A program made the position numbers and the translations under genes. From NCBI RefSeq assembly GCF_016900355.1, contig NZ_JACJKA010000003.1:165806-229805 (forward strand): a DNA stretch of 64,000 nt, given 5' to 3'. The notes under the pieces were generated by a model. That model searched no databases and was not told where the DNA came from. It saw only the letters and a program-made list of their open reading frames with translations. This document shows, one piece after another, positions 16,855-25,517 of this stretch; positions within the stretch are counted from its first letter, which is position 1, and each line of letters begins with the position of its first letter. Source of the stretch: Bacteroides mediterraneensis. Lineage in GTDB: Bacteria > Bacteroidota > Bacteroidia > Bacteroidales > Bacteroidaceae.

Positions 16855-19044
16855 ATGTCTAAATTAAGATTCAGAGTTGTGGAAAAGGCATTCCACAAGA
16901 AGCCGGTAGAAGTACCGTCACCGGCAGAACGCCCGAGTGAGTATTTTGCCAAATACGTGTTCAACCGCGAAAAAATGTTCAAGTACCTGCCGAGCAATGT
17001 CTATGCCAAACTGATTGACGTCATTGACAACGGCGCTTCTCTCGACCGCAGCATCGCCAATGCCGTAGCCGACGGAATGAAACGTTGGGCCATCGAACTG
17101 GGAGTAACGCACTACACCCACTGGTTCCAGCCTTTGACCGAAGGCACCGCCGAAAAGCACGACGCATTCGTGGAACATGACGGAAAAGGCGGCATGCTGG
17201 AAGAATTCTCCGGCAAGTTGCTGGTACAGCAGGAATCAGACGGTTCGTCATTCCCGAACGGAGGTATCCGTAATACATTCGAAGCGCGCGGTTACAGTGC
17301 ATGGGATCCTTCCTCACCGGTATTCGTAGTAGATGACACCTTGTGCATCCCTACCGTATTCATAGCCTATACCGGCGAATCACTCGACTACAAGGCTCCA
17401 TTGCTGAAGGCCCTACGTGCAGTCAACAAAGCCGCACTCGATGTGATGCACTACTTCGACCCGTCAGTAAAGAAAATTGTATCTTATCTGGGTTGGGAAC
17501 AGGAATATTTCCTGGTAGACGAAGGATTGTATGCCGCACGTCCGGACCTGTTGCTGACAGGACGTACTTTGATGGGACACGAAGCATCCAAGAACCAACA
17601 GTTGGAAGACCACTATTTCGGTGCTATTCCGACCCGTGTGGCTGCTTTCATGAAAGACCTCGAAATCCAGGCTCTTGAACTGGGTATTCCAGTCAAGACC
17701 CGTCACAATGAGGTAGCTCCGAACCAGTTCGAGCTGGCTCCTATTTACGAAGAATGTAACCTGGCCGTAGACCACAACATGCTGATCATGTCGCTGATGC
17801 GGAAGATTGCCCGCAACCACGGATTCCGCGTGCTGCTGCATGAAAAACCGTTCAAAGGCGTCAACGGCTCCGGAAAGCACAACAACTGGTCGCTCGGTAC
17901 CGACACCGGTACACTGTTGATGGCTCCAGGCAAAACCTCCGAAGACAACCTGCGTTTCATCACCTTCGTAGTGAATACCCTGATGGCTGTGTACCGCCAC
18001 AACGGATTGTTGAAAGCTTCCATCATGAGCGCCACCAACGCACACCGTCTGGGAGCTAACGAAGCACCTCCCGCCATCATCTCTTCTTTCCTGGGTACTC
18101 AGCTGAGTAAAGTACTCGACCATCTGGAAGAAAGCACCAATAACGACCTCGTGTCTTTGGGAGGAAAGCAGGGAATGAAACTCGACATTCCGCAAATTCC
18201 GGAACTGCTGATTGATAATACAGACCGAAATCGTACGTCGCCGTTTGCCTTTACCGGTAACCGTTTCGAATTCCGTGCACCGGGATCGGAAGCTAACTGT
18301 GCCAGCGCCATGATTGCCCTGAACACTGCCGTAGCTGAACAGCTCACTGAATTCAAGAAAGAAGTGGACGAACTGATTGAAAAAGGGGAACCGAAGATTT
18401 CAGCCATCATCCAGGTAGTCCGCAAATGCATCAAGGAATGCAAGCCTATCCGCTTCGACGGCAACGGTTACAGCGAAGAATGGAAAGAAGAAGCAGCCCG
18501 CCGCGGTCTGGACTGTGAAACCAGCTGTCCGGTCATCTTCGACAATTACCTGAAACCGGAAAGCATCCACATGTTCGAATCTACCGGTGTCATGAACCGC
18601 AAGGAGCTGGAAGCTCGCAACGAGGTGAAATGGGAAATGTATACCAAGAAAATCCAGATAGAAGCCCGTGTGCTGGGTGACCTGGTAATGAACCACGTGG
18701 TTCCGGTAGCCATTGAATACCAGAGCAAGCTGATTGACAATGCTTACAAGATGAAATCTTTGTTCCCGGAAGACGAAGCTCATGCACTGTCGGCTGAGAA
18801 CCTGAACATCATCAAAGCGATTTCGGAACATACTTCATACATCAAGAAGCATGTGGACGAAATGGTAGAAGCCCGCAAAGTGGCCAACCGCATTACCACT
18901 GAACGTGAAAAGGCAATCGCCTACCACGACACAGTGGCTCCGATGCTGGAACAAATTCGTTACCACATTGACAAGCTGGAACTGATTGTAGACGACCAGA
19001 TGTGGACGCTCCCGAAATACCGCGAACTGCTGTTCGTACGATAA
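16855..19044 (+). CDS. glnN: Glutamine synthetase type III
   Basis: A 729-residue GSIII, the large dodecameric form common in Bacteroides, making glutamine from glutamate, ammonia and ATP. The GSIII N-terminal domain starts SKLRFRVVEKAFHKK. Catalytic-domain motifs are WEQEYFLVDEG, TRHNEVAPNQFELAPIYE, GVNGSGKHNNWSLGTDTG and the latch glutamate region EFRAPGSEANCASAM. The C-terminal extension specific to type III follows. No adenylylation site of the type I kind is expected. It ends in a strong terminator. Confidence 0.97.
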   Translation: MSKLRFRVVEKAFHKKPVEVPSPAERPSEYFAKYVFNREKMFKYLPSNVYAKLIDVIDNGASLDRSIANAVADGMKRWAIELGVTHYTHWFQPLTEGTAEKHDAFVEHDGKGGMLEEFSGKLLVQQESDGSSFPNGGIRNTFEARGYSAWDPSSPVFVVDDTLCIPTVFIAYTGESLDYKAPLLKALRAVNKAALDVMHYFDPSVKKIVSYLGWEQEYFLVDEGLYAARPDLLLTGRTLMGHEASKNQQLEDHYFGAIPTRVAAFMKDLEIQALELGIPVKTRHNEVAPNQFELAPIYEECNLAVDHNMLIMSLMRKIARNHGFRVLLHEKPFKGVNGSGKHNNWSLGTDTGTLLMAPGKTSEDNLRFITFVVNTLMAVYRHNGLLKASIMSATNAHRLGANEAPPAIISSFLGTQLSKVLDHLEESTNNDLVSLGGKQGMKLDIPQIPELLIDNTDRNRTSPFAFTGNRFEFRAPGSEANCASAMIALNTAVAEQLTEFKKEVDELIEKGEPKISAIIQVVRKCIKECKPIRFDGNGYSEEWKEEAARRGLDCETSCPVIFDNYLKPESIHMFESTGVMNRKELEARNEVKWEMYTKKIQIEARVLGDLVMNHVVPVAIEYQSKLIDNAYKMKSLFPEDEAHALSAENLNIIKAISEHTSYIKKHVDEMVEARKVANRITTEREKAIAYHDTVAPMLEQIRYHIDKLELIVDDQMWTLPKYRELLFVR

Positions 19045-19075
19045 TTCGGCCGTACCCCACAACCTTATTTTTATC

Positions 19076-19133
19076 ATCCCCGAAGGCTTTTCAAAGGCTA
19101 TTTTCTGCCAGAAAGCCCTTCGGGGATTTGTTA
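19076..19133 (+). terminator. Intrinsic terminator after glnN
   Basis: A long stem pairs the ATCCCCGAAGG side (from 19076) with CCTTCGGGGAT (to 19127), with additional CTTT/AAAG pairing inside, followed by TTTGTTATT. Confidence 0.8.
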
Positions 19134-19191
19134 TTGACGCACTTTTCTAACATTTTGTCCGGTACAAAAGATTTATTTTCTACAAAGTATA

Positions 19192-19199
19192 TATCTTTG
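19192..19199 (+). promoter_or_regulatory. Predicted -7 box of the AspT-like transporter gene
   Basis: TATCTTTG ends only 4 bp before the ATG at 19204, so the transcript would be leaderless or nearly so. The -33 region is weak. Confidence 0.5.
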
Positions 19200-19203
19200 C
19201 AGC

Positions 19204-20865
19204 ATGGAATGGTTAATAAATTTATTTGTAGAACAGTCTCCACTACAGGCGGTCATCATACTTTCCTTGATTACAGCCATCGGGTTAGGATTAGGGAAAA
19301 TTCATGTTTTCGGAATATCGCTCGGAGTTACCTTTGTCTTTTTTATGGGTATCCTGGCAGGACATCTGGGCTTTGCCATTGACCCGCAAATGCTAAGCTA
19401 CGCAGAAAGCTTCGGACTGGTATTGTTTGTCTATGCATTAGGACTGCAAGTCGGTCCCGGTTTTTTCAGTTCCTTCCAACGAGGAGGTTTCAGCCTCAAT
19501 ATGCTGGGGTTGGGAGTCATTTTCCTGGGTACCCTCATGGCAGTCATCCTGAGTCTGACTACCCCGATAGGCCTTCCCGACATGGTAGGTATCTTATGCG
19601 GTGCTACCACTAATACACCGGCACTGGGTGCCGCCCAACAAACCTTAAAGCAGTTGGGAGAACCTACCAGCGGAGCTGCCCTCAGCTGTGCGGTAACCTA
19701 TCCACTGGGAGTAGTGGGTGTCATTTTAGCCATTTTAGTCATCAAAAAATTCTTTGTCCGTCCTTCCGATATGCACGAACGGGAACACGATGACCCGAAC
19801 CATACTTACATAGCCACTTTCCAGGTGCATAACCCTGCTATCTTCAACAAAAGCATACAAAGCATCGCTCAAGCCGGATATCCCAAATTTGTCATTTCCC
19901 GACTCTGGCGGGAAGGTACCGTCAGTATCCCTACTTCCGAAAAGATTCTGAAAGAGAACGACCGCATCCTGGTCATCACGACCGAAAAGGATGCCCCCAC
20001 CCTGACCATTCTTTTCGGGGAACAGGAGAAACGGGACTGGAACAAGGAAGACATCGACTGGAATGCCATCGACAGCAAACTGATATCCAAACACATCGTC
20101 GTGTCACGTCCGGAAATCAACGGGAAAAAGCTGGGCTCGCTCCGTCTGCGAAACACATACGGCATCAACATCAGCCGGGTACTCCGTAGCGGTGTGCAAC
20201 TGCTGGCCACTCCAGGACTGGTGTTGCAATTGGGCGACCGACTGACCGTGGTAGGTGAAGCGGCTGCCATCCAAAATGTCGAAAAAGTACTGGGAAATAC
20301 GGTCAAGACCCTGAAAGACCCGAACCTGGCCTCTATCTTTATCGGTATCGTACTGGGACTGGTGGTCGGCTCTATCCCCATTGCCATCCCGGGTATCAGC
20401 TCACCGGTCAAGCTGGGACTGGCGGGCGGTCCTATCATCATGGGTATCCTGATCGGGGCCTACGGTCCTCGCCTGCACTTGGTCACCTATACCACCCGAA
20501 GCGCCAACCTGATGCTGAGAGGTATCGGACTTTCGCTCTATCTGGCCTGCCTCGGACTGGATGCCGGAGCCCACTTCTTTGAAACCGTCATGCGGCCGGA
20601 AGGAGCCCTGTGGGTAGGTATCGGCTTCCTGATTACCTTCATTCCGGTAGTCATCATGGCACTGGTGGCACTCCGCCTGTGCAAGATGGACTTCGGAAAC
20701 ACCTGCGGCATGCTGTGCGGCAGCATGGCAAACCCCATGGCCCTGAACTATGCCAACGACATCATCCCCGGCGACGAACCTTCCGTAAGCTATGCCACCG
20801 TCTATCCGCTCGGCATGTTTACCCGCGTCATCATCGCCCAACTGATACTGATGTTGTTCTTATAA
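19204..20865 (+). CDS. AspT/YidE/YbjL-type putative transporter with TrkA-C domains
   Basis: A 553-residue inner-membrane protein of the aspartate-alanine antiporter-like family. Two related membrane halves (about residues 5-170 and 375-553), each with the family motifs, flank two soluble RCK/TrkA-C-like domains (about 190-370; KENDRILVITTEKD and LGDRLTVVGEAAAIQ). Glycine-rich motifs TNTPALGAAQQTL and GSMANPMALNYAND mark the equivalent points of the two halves. The substrate is unknown; relatives exchange carboxylates. The start cannot be moved downstream without losing the first membrane helix. The fbp gene follows after 26 bp. Confidence 0.88.
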   Translation: MEWLINLFVEQSPLQAVIILSLITAIGLGLGKIHVFGISLGVTFVFFMGILAGHLGFAIDPQMLSYAESFGLVLFVYALGLQVGPGFFSSFQRGGFSLNMLGLGVIFLGTLMAVILSLTTPIGLPDMVGILCGATTNTPALGAAQQTLKQLGEPTSGAALSCAVTYPLGVVGVILAILVIKKFFVRPSDMHEREHDDPNHTYIATFQVHNPAIFNKSIQSIAQAGYPKFVISRLWREGTVSIPTSEKILKENDRILVITTEKDAPTLTILFGEQEKRDWNKEDIDWNAIDSKLISKHIVVSRPEINGKKLGSLRLRNTYGINISRVLRSGVQLLATPGLVLQLGDRLTVVGEAAAIQNVEKVLGNTVKTLKDPNLASIFIGIVLGLVVGSIPIAIPGISSPVKLGLAGGPIIMGILIGAYGPRLHLVTYTTRSANLMLRGIGLSLYLACLGLDAGAHFFETVMRPEGALWVGIGFLITFIPVVIMALVALRLCKMDFGNTCGMLCGSMANPMALNYANDIIPGDEPSVSYATVYPLGMFTRVIIAQLILMLFL

Positions 20866-20891
20866 AGTAAAATCTAAACTAAACCACTCAC

Positions 20892-22889
20892 ATGGAAACG
20901 TATAAACAAATCACACCCGAAATGATACAAGAGGATATCCGTTACCTGGAACTCCTCTCCCACGATTTTCCCAGCCTGGCTGCTGCCAGTACGGAAATCA
21001 TCAACCTGGAAGCCATCCTCAACCTGCCAAAAGGTACAGAACATTTTCTGGCCGACCTTCACGGAGAGTATGAAGCCTTCCAGCACGTGCTCCGCAACGC
21101 TTCAGGAGCCATCAAGCGGAAAGTCAACGAGATTTTCGGCAACAACCTCCGCGAAATGGAGAAAAAGGAGCTTTGCACGTTGATTTATTATCCGGAACAG
21201 AAGCTGCAACTGGTGAAAGAAGTGGAAAAAGACCTGGTAGACTGGTATGTCATTACCTTGAACCAGCTGGTAAAAGTGTGCCAGAATGTTTCTTCCAAAT
21301 ATACCCGCTCAAAAGTCCGCAAGGCACTTCCCGAAGAATTCTCCTACATCATCCAGGAGTTGCTTCACGAAAGTTCCATGGACCCCAACAAGCAGGCCTA
21401 CATCAATGTCATTATCCGCACCATCATCGATACCCGGCGTGCCGATGACTTCATCATCGCCATGTGCAACCTGATTCAACGGCTGACCATCGACTCCCTG
21501 CACATTTTAGGAGATATTTTCGACCGTGGTCCCGGACCTCACATCATCATGGATACGCTCTGCGACTATCACAACTTCGACATCCAATGGGGAAACCACG
21601 ACATCCTGTGGATGGGAGCTGCTTCGGGCAACGACTGCTGCATTGCCAACGTACTCCGCCTGGCCATGCGCTACGGAAACCTCCCGGCACTGGAAGACGG
21701 TTACGGCATCAACCTGCTCCCGCTGGCAACCTTTGCCATGGAAGCATATGCCAACGACCCGTGTGAATATTTCGTGCCCAAAATAGCTCCGGAAAGCAGT
21801 ACCTACAATGACAAGACCTTGCGACTCATCTCGCAGATGCACAAGGCCATCACCATCATACAGTTCAAGCTGGAAGCAGCCGCCATTCTCCGTCATCCGG
21901 AATTTGAGATGAACGACCGCATGCTGCTGCACCACATCGACTTCAAACGGAAAGTATTCCAGCTCGACGGCAAAGACTACGAAATGCGCGACTGCCTGTT
22001 CCCAACTGTGGATCCGGAACATCCGTACCAGCTGACAGAAGAAGAACAGGAAATCGTGGAAAAACTGCACAATTCTTTCACTGGCAGCGAAAAACTGCGC
22101 AAGCACATGAAGTGTCTATTCCGCTACGGCTGCATGTACAATGTCTGCAATTCCAACCTGCTTTTCCATGCCTCCATGCCGATGAACGCCGACGGCACTT
22201 TGAAGGAAGTAAGCATATTAGGACAGAACTACAAGGGAGAGGCCCTGCTGAAACGGGTAGGACAACTCATCCGTACCGCTTATTTTGCCGAAGACGACCA
22301 TCCGGAAAAAGCGTTTGCCAGAGATTTCATCTGGTATCTGTGGTGCGGCAAGAACTCCCCGGCCTTCGACAAGAGCAAGATGGCTACTTTCGAACGGTAC
22401 TTCCTGACCGACAAAGAAACCCACAAGGAAATAAAAGGATACTATTACACCTTGCGCGACCGGGAAGATATCTGCGACATGATTATGGATGAATTCGGCG
22501 TGGAAGGCGAACACCGCCACATCATCAACGGTCACGTACCTGTGAAAGCCGTGAAGGGCGAAAAGCCTATCAAGGCCAATGGCAAGCTGATGGTCATCGA
22601 CGGCGGATTCTCCAGAGCCTACCAGCCGGAAACCGGTATTGCAGGCTACACGCTGGTATACCATTCCCGCGGTTTCCAACTCGTACAGCATGAGCCGTTC
22701 ACTTCTACCCAGAAAGCCATCGAGGAAGGACTCGACATCAAGTCGACTACCCAGATTGTGGAAATGAGCAGCAAGCGAATGATGGTGAAGGATACCGACA
22801 AAGGACGTGAACTGATGGTACAGATTGAAGACCTGAAGAAACTCTTAGTAGCCTACCAGAACGGTATCATCAAAGAAAAAGGGATGTAA
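20892..22889 (+). CDS. fbp: Fructose-1,6-bisphosphatase class III
   Basis: A 665-residue Mn-dependent calcineurin-like phosphoesterase that performs the fructose bisphosphate step of gluconeogenesis. Metal-site motifs are FLADLHGEYEAF, GDIFDRGPGPHIIMD and IQWGNHDILWMGAASG, with later histidines in INGHVPVK. The size is typical of the class III enzyme of Firmicutes and Bacteroidetes. Probably co-transcribed with the transporter 26 bp upstream. There is no classical terminator; array 2 begins 15 bp past the stop. Confidence 0.96.
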   Translation: METYKQITPEMIQEDIRYLELLSHDFPSLAAASTEIINLEAILNLPKGTEHFLADLHGEYEAFQHVLRNASGAIKRKVNEIFGNNLREMEKKELCTLIYYPEQKLQLVKEVEKDLVDWYVITLNQLVKVCQNVSSKYTRSKVRKALPEEFSYIIQELLHESSMDPNKQAYINVIIRTIIDTRRADDFIIAMCNLIQRLTIDSLHILGDIFDRGPGPHIIMDTLCDYHNFDIQWGNHDILWMGAASGNDCCIANVLRLAMRYGNLPALEDGYGINLLPLATFAMEAYANDPCEYFVPKIAPESSTYNDKTLRLISQMHKAITIIQFKLEAAAILRHPEFEMNDRMLLHHIDFKRKVFQLDGKDYEMRDCLFPTVDPEHPYQLTEEEQEIVEKLHNSFTGSEKLRKHMKCLFRYGCMYNVCNSNLLFHASMPMNADGTLKEVSILGQNYKGEALLKRVGQLIRTAYFAEDDHPEKAFARDFIWYLWCGKNSPAFDKSKMATFERYFLTDKETHKEIKGYYYTLRDREDICDMIMDEFGVEGEHRHIINGHVPVKAVKGEKPIKANGKLMVIDGGFSRAYQPETGIAGYTLVYHSRGFQLVQHEPFTSTQKAIEEGLDIKSTTQIVEMSSKRMMVKDTDKGRELMVQIEDLKKLLVAYQNGIIKEKGM

Positions 22890-22903
22890 ATATCCTCTCC
22901 AAA

Positions 22904-23029
22904 AAACGCTTAGACGTTTCAAGTAAAACGCAAGCGCATTTGAACCAAAACGCTTTGACGTTTTATCTAAAACGCAAGTACGTTTTACCCGAAACGTACT
23001 TGCGTTTTCTTTTAAATGCACTTGCGTTT
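22904..23029. repeat. Palindromic 22-bp array 2 (six units)
   Basis: Units of 16 bp start at 22904, 22926, 22948, 22970, 22992 and 23014, an exact 22-bp period. Central tetramers are TTAG, AAGC, TTTG, AAGT, ACTT and ACTT. Arms are AAACG/CGTTT with single changes in unit 2 (CATTT) and unit 6 (AAATG). The array fills the space between fbp and the tRNA-Glu promoter. Confidence 0.9.
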
Positions 23030-23134
23030 TTCCAGCCCCTTCACAAAGACACATTTTTAAGCTTCCAGAGTCTTTTTTTTACATCATAGCGTATCTTTTT
23101 TTCATGAAACGCTTGCATATTCAAAAATAATGCG

Positions 23135-23142
23135 TACCTTTG
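23135..23142 (+). promoter_or_regulatory. Predicted promoter of the tRNA-Glu pair
   Basis: -33 TTG at 23113-23115, 19 bp spacing, and -7 TACCTTTG; about 40 bp before the first tRNA. Confidence 0.7.
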
Positions 23143-23181
23143 CACCCGTGATTGAAAAACGCTTCAACACAAAGCCAGGAT

Positions 23182-23253
23182 GGCCCGTTCGTCTATCGGT
23201 TAGGACGCAAGATTTTCATTCTTGAAAGGGGGGTTCGATTCCCCCACGGGCTA
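23182..23253 (+). tRNA. tRNA-Glu (anticodon TTC), copy 1
   Basis: A 72-nt cloverleaf. Acceptor GGCCCGT pairs with ACGGGCT (first pair G-U). Anticodon stem CAAGA/TCTTG encloses loop TTTTCAT with anticodon TTC. The T arm is GGGGG-TTCGATT-CCCCC. Discriminator A; CCA is not encoded. Confidence 0.95.
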
Positions 23254-23297
23254 CTGAAAAAAGAAACAACGCATACGGTATTCCGATGCAAAAGGAT

Positions 23298-23369
23298 GGC
23301 CCGTTCGTCTATCGGTTAGGACGCAAGATTTTCATTCTTGAAAGGGGGGTTCGATTCCCCCACGGGCTA
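23298..23369 (+). tRNA. tRNA-Glu (anticodon TTC), copy 2
   Basis: Identical to the copy 116 bp upstream, including the AGGAT before it and the CTGAAAA after it. This indicates a recent tandem duplication. No separate promoter is seen, so both probably come from one transcript. Confidence 0.95.
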
Positions 23370-23375
23370 CTGAAA

Positions 23376-23405
23376 AGCTGTCTCAATTCTTGAGGCGGCT
23401 TTTTT
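23376..23405 (+). terminator. Terminator of the tRNA-Glu pair
   Basis: AGCTGTCTCA/TGAGGCGGCT stem with two G-U pairs, a five-base loop and a T run. Confidence 0.75.
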
Positions 23406-23431
23406 CATGTCCACAAGAATGATGCCCGCAA

Positions 23432-23468
23432 TAAAAAAGGTGCCGAAGGCTGACGCCTTCAAGCACCT
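23432..23468 (-). terminator. Terminator of the DUF4251 operon
   Basis: On the minus strand, AGGTGC plus GAAGGC arms form a near-perfect hairpin with a GTCA loop, followed by six Ts. Located 50 bp after the barrel protein stop. Confidence 0.75.
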
Positions 23469-23518
23469 CTCTTGTGAATCAATAAATATGACAATTATTT
23501 ATACCCCGTCAGTTTCCT

Positions 23519-24145
23519 TTAGAAGATGACACCCAAACGGAAACCAGCCTGGTTCTGTCCTTCTACATCGAAAGTCAACGTCTGGGTCTTGTTCGTAGCA
23601 TAGCTGTAATATCCGGCTACGTGGAATCCCCACTTCTTTCCTGTAGGATAGATCTTCACACCGATTTCAGGAGACACATAGAATCCCCATGACTTGTCAT
23701 ACATACCGGTACTTCCAAAATAGGTCGTATAGCGGGCAAACATGGTACCGGCCTTTACTCCTACATACGGTTTTACATAACGGTTGGTAGAAAGATTATA
23801 AGCTCCCATCACGCCAAACGGTACCTGAAAAGCCGAACGCTGCTGGTCGGTAGTCAAAGATTCCGTAGGAGACAATGACAAGGTCTGCCGCCCTACATAC
23901 TGATGATTGGTATGATAGGAAGCAAACACTCCCACTTCCCAACGAGGGGTCAATTCATATCCCAATTCAAAGTTCATTCCCCATCCGCTCAGCTTGTCTG
24001 CAAAATTGGTGGAGAAAGGAGCATTCATTTGCCAGTCAATCTTCAAGGTAGTCTTGCTGACATCATATTGCGAAAATCCTTTTACGGCTACTCCAAGGCA
24101 CATAAAGGTCACCAACGCTATTCTTTTCAATACATTTAGTTTCAT
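23519..24145 (-). CDS. Outer-membrane beta-barrel protein, third gene of an envelope operon
   Basis: A 208-residue exported protein with a signal peptide (residues 1-25, ending KGFSQ). The rest is alternating aromatic/polar beta-strands (MNFELGYELTPRWEVGVFASY, YVKPYVGVKAGTMFARY) ending in a terminal Phe (GFRLGVIF), typical of an eight-stranded outer-membrane barrel. No specific function can be assigned. It lies 18 bp after the DUF4136 lipoprotein gene and shares its transcript. Confidence 0.75.
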   Translation of the reverse strand: MKLNVLKRIALVTFMCLGVAVKGFSQYDVSKTTLKIDWQMNAPFSTNFADKLSGWGMNFELGYELTPRWEVGVFASYHTNHQYVGRQTLSLSPTESLTTDQQRSAFQVPFGVMGAYNLSTNRYVKPYVGVKAGTMFARYTTYFGSTGMYDKSWGFYVSPEIGVKIYPTGKKWGFHVAGYYSYATNKTQTLTFDVEGQNQAGFRLGVIF

Positions 24146-24163
24146 TTGAAATTCCTCCTTAGT

Positions 24164-24787
24164 TTAATTGACCGATTTGATATAAGGTGACTGTTCAAAG
24201 GCCTGAACTACCGCATCCTCTAACAAACTTTGATTGAAACGTCCGCTATACTGGAATCCGGACGCACTGGCATACCAGACTACTGGAAGATTCTTTGATG
24301 AACTGTCTGTTCCTGCTGAAAGGTCTACCATCTCCATCACCAATGTATTCGTATTGTAAGAATAGGTGACAGGGTACGGATAATACCATCCGGACCAAGG
24401 CCCCCAGAAACCATAGTCCCACCAGCCGCCCCAGTAGCCACCAGTAGTCACTTGAGTGGTCTGAGCCACGTAAGACAGCTGTACGCCTACGCTGGCCTCA
24501 TCCTTTTTCTCCGGGTCAAGGATACGGGTATATCCACGGCTGTTCATTTCTTCAGCCACTTCATTCAGAATTGCTTTTGCATTCTCATCTTTCCAGTAAG
24601 TGGCACGATGTCCACCTGCCTCCAGAATACTGTCGGGCAGGAAATAAGTTTTATAGCTACCAAAGTCGGCATCCTTGTCATAATCGGTGTACACCACCAG
24701 ATCCGCATCCAGCTTGTTCATGTCAGGGTCTTTCTCACAAGCCGACAACCCTAACAACAGACACGCAAAAAATAAAATTTTTCTCAT
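24164..24787 (-). CDS. DUF4136 lipoprotein
   Basis: A 207-residue lipoprotein with lipobox LLGLSAC (Cys17 by the chosen start). The DUF4136 pattern is clear: VVYTDYDKDADFGSYKTYF at the start, a central Trp/Gly/Tyr-rich loop (GGYWGGWWDYGFWGPWSGWY), and a closing segment LLEDAVVQAFEQSPY. The domain is common in outer-membrane lipoproteins of Bacteroidetes, with no known biochemical role. The ATG at 24787 is chosen so the signal peptide begins correctly; the longer reading adds four residues. Confidence 0.85.
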   Translation of the reverse strand: MRKILFFACLLLGLSACEKDPDMNKLDADLVVYTDYDKDADFGSYKTYFLPDSILEAGGHRATYWKDENAKAILNEVAEEMNSRGYTRILDPEKKDEASVGVQLSYVAQTTQVTTGGYWGGWWDYGFWGPWSGWYYPYPVTYSYNTNTLVMEMVDLSAGTDSSSKNLPVVWYASASGFQYSGRFNQSLLEDAVVQAFEQSPYIKSVN

Positions 24788-24803
24788 ACTACATTCCAAT
24801 TTA

Positions 24804-25355
24804 TTAAAGTGAACGTCCCTTGAATACAGAGCTCTTGTAAGCCGGCAGTATCACACCGTTCAAGGTCAGACGATTAGAATTAAAATTCGGTGAAATAGTC
24901 ACAGTGGCACTGTTTGTACCTTTCGGCATGGTGATATCCAGACGGGCCGAAATGCCTATCCCCATCACATTCATGGAAAGATAAGTAGTGCCCTTCTTGT
25001 CGGTCTTTACCTCATAAGAAGATACTTTTCCATCCACTGTCACACCACCCAAGCCATTAGGTCCTGCCGCCGGAATGTTGAACGCTACTTGTACTACAGC
25101 ATTCTCTCCGTTAACCGATACAAAGTTGGTATTTGCAGTTACATAAGCTGTCTGCCCATACTTAAACACCACTTGGTCGGCTTCAAGCGTAAATTCCTTT
25201 TCGTTGATAGCCTTAATAGCTTCCGCATGCTGGATACTGTCGATTTTCTCCTGGAGCGCCTTCTTCTCTGCTTTTGTCAATTCGACTTCTTGAGCCTGGA
25301 TATGTCCGGCCATTAAGGCCAAAGCACATATCAAAATAGATACTAATTTTCGCAT
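24804..25355 (-). CDS. DUF4251 exported protein
   Basis: A 183-residue periplasmic protein with signal peptide (to about residue 21, HIQAQ), a short charged coil (residues 22-52) and a DUF4251 beta-domain (FTLEADQVVFKYGQTAYVT onward; SYEVKTDKKGTTYLSMNVMG). It heads a three-gene operon with the DUF4136 lipoprotein (16 bp gap) and the barrel protein. All three are envelope proteins, so a shared surface or stress role is a reasonable inference. No clear -7 box was found upstream. Confidence 0.85.
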   Translation of the reverse strand: MRKLVSILICALALMAGHIQAQEVELTKAEKKALQEKIDSIQHAEAIKAINEKEFTLEADQVVFKYGQTAYVTANTNFVSVNGENAVVQVAFNIPAAGPNGLGGVTVDGKVSSYEVKTDKKGTTYLSMNVMGIGISARLDITMPKGTNSATVTISPNFNSNRLTLNGVILPAYKSSVFKGRSL

Positions 25356-25464
25356 AATCTCTCGTTTTAAAGTTTACAACTAATAAACAAACGGATCGCA
25401 TTTTTGCTGCATGCTATCCGCTTAAAAAAGTATAATAGTTATCTCCTTTTTCAAAGGAAAATGT

Positions 25465-25472
25465 TATCTTTA
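25465..25472 (+). promoter_or_regulatory. Possible -7 box of the 25518 gene
   Basis: TATCTTTA, one mismatch from the consensus, 45 bp before the ATG. Confidence 0.35.
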
Positions 25473-25517
25473 GAATAGAAAAAGAAAAATATATCAACTA
25501 ACCTAAAAAAACAGCCT

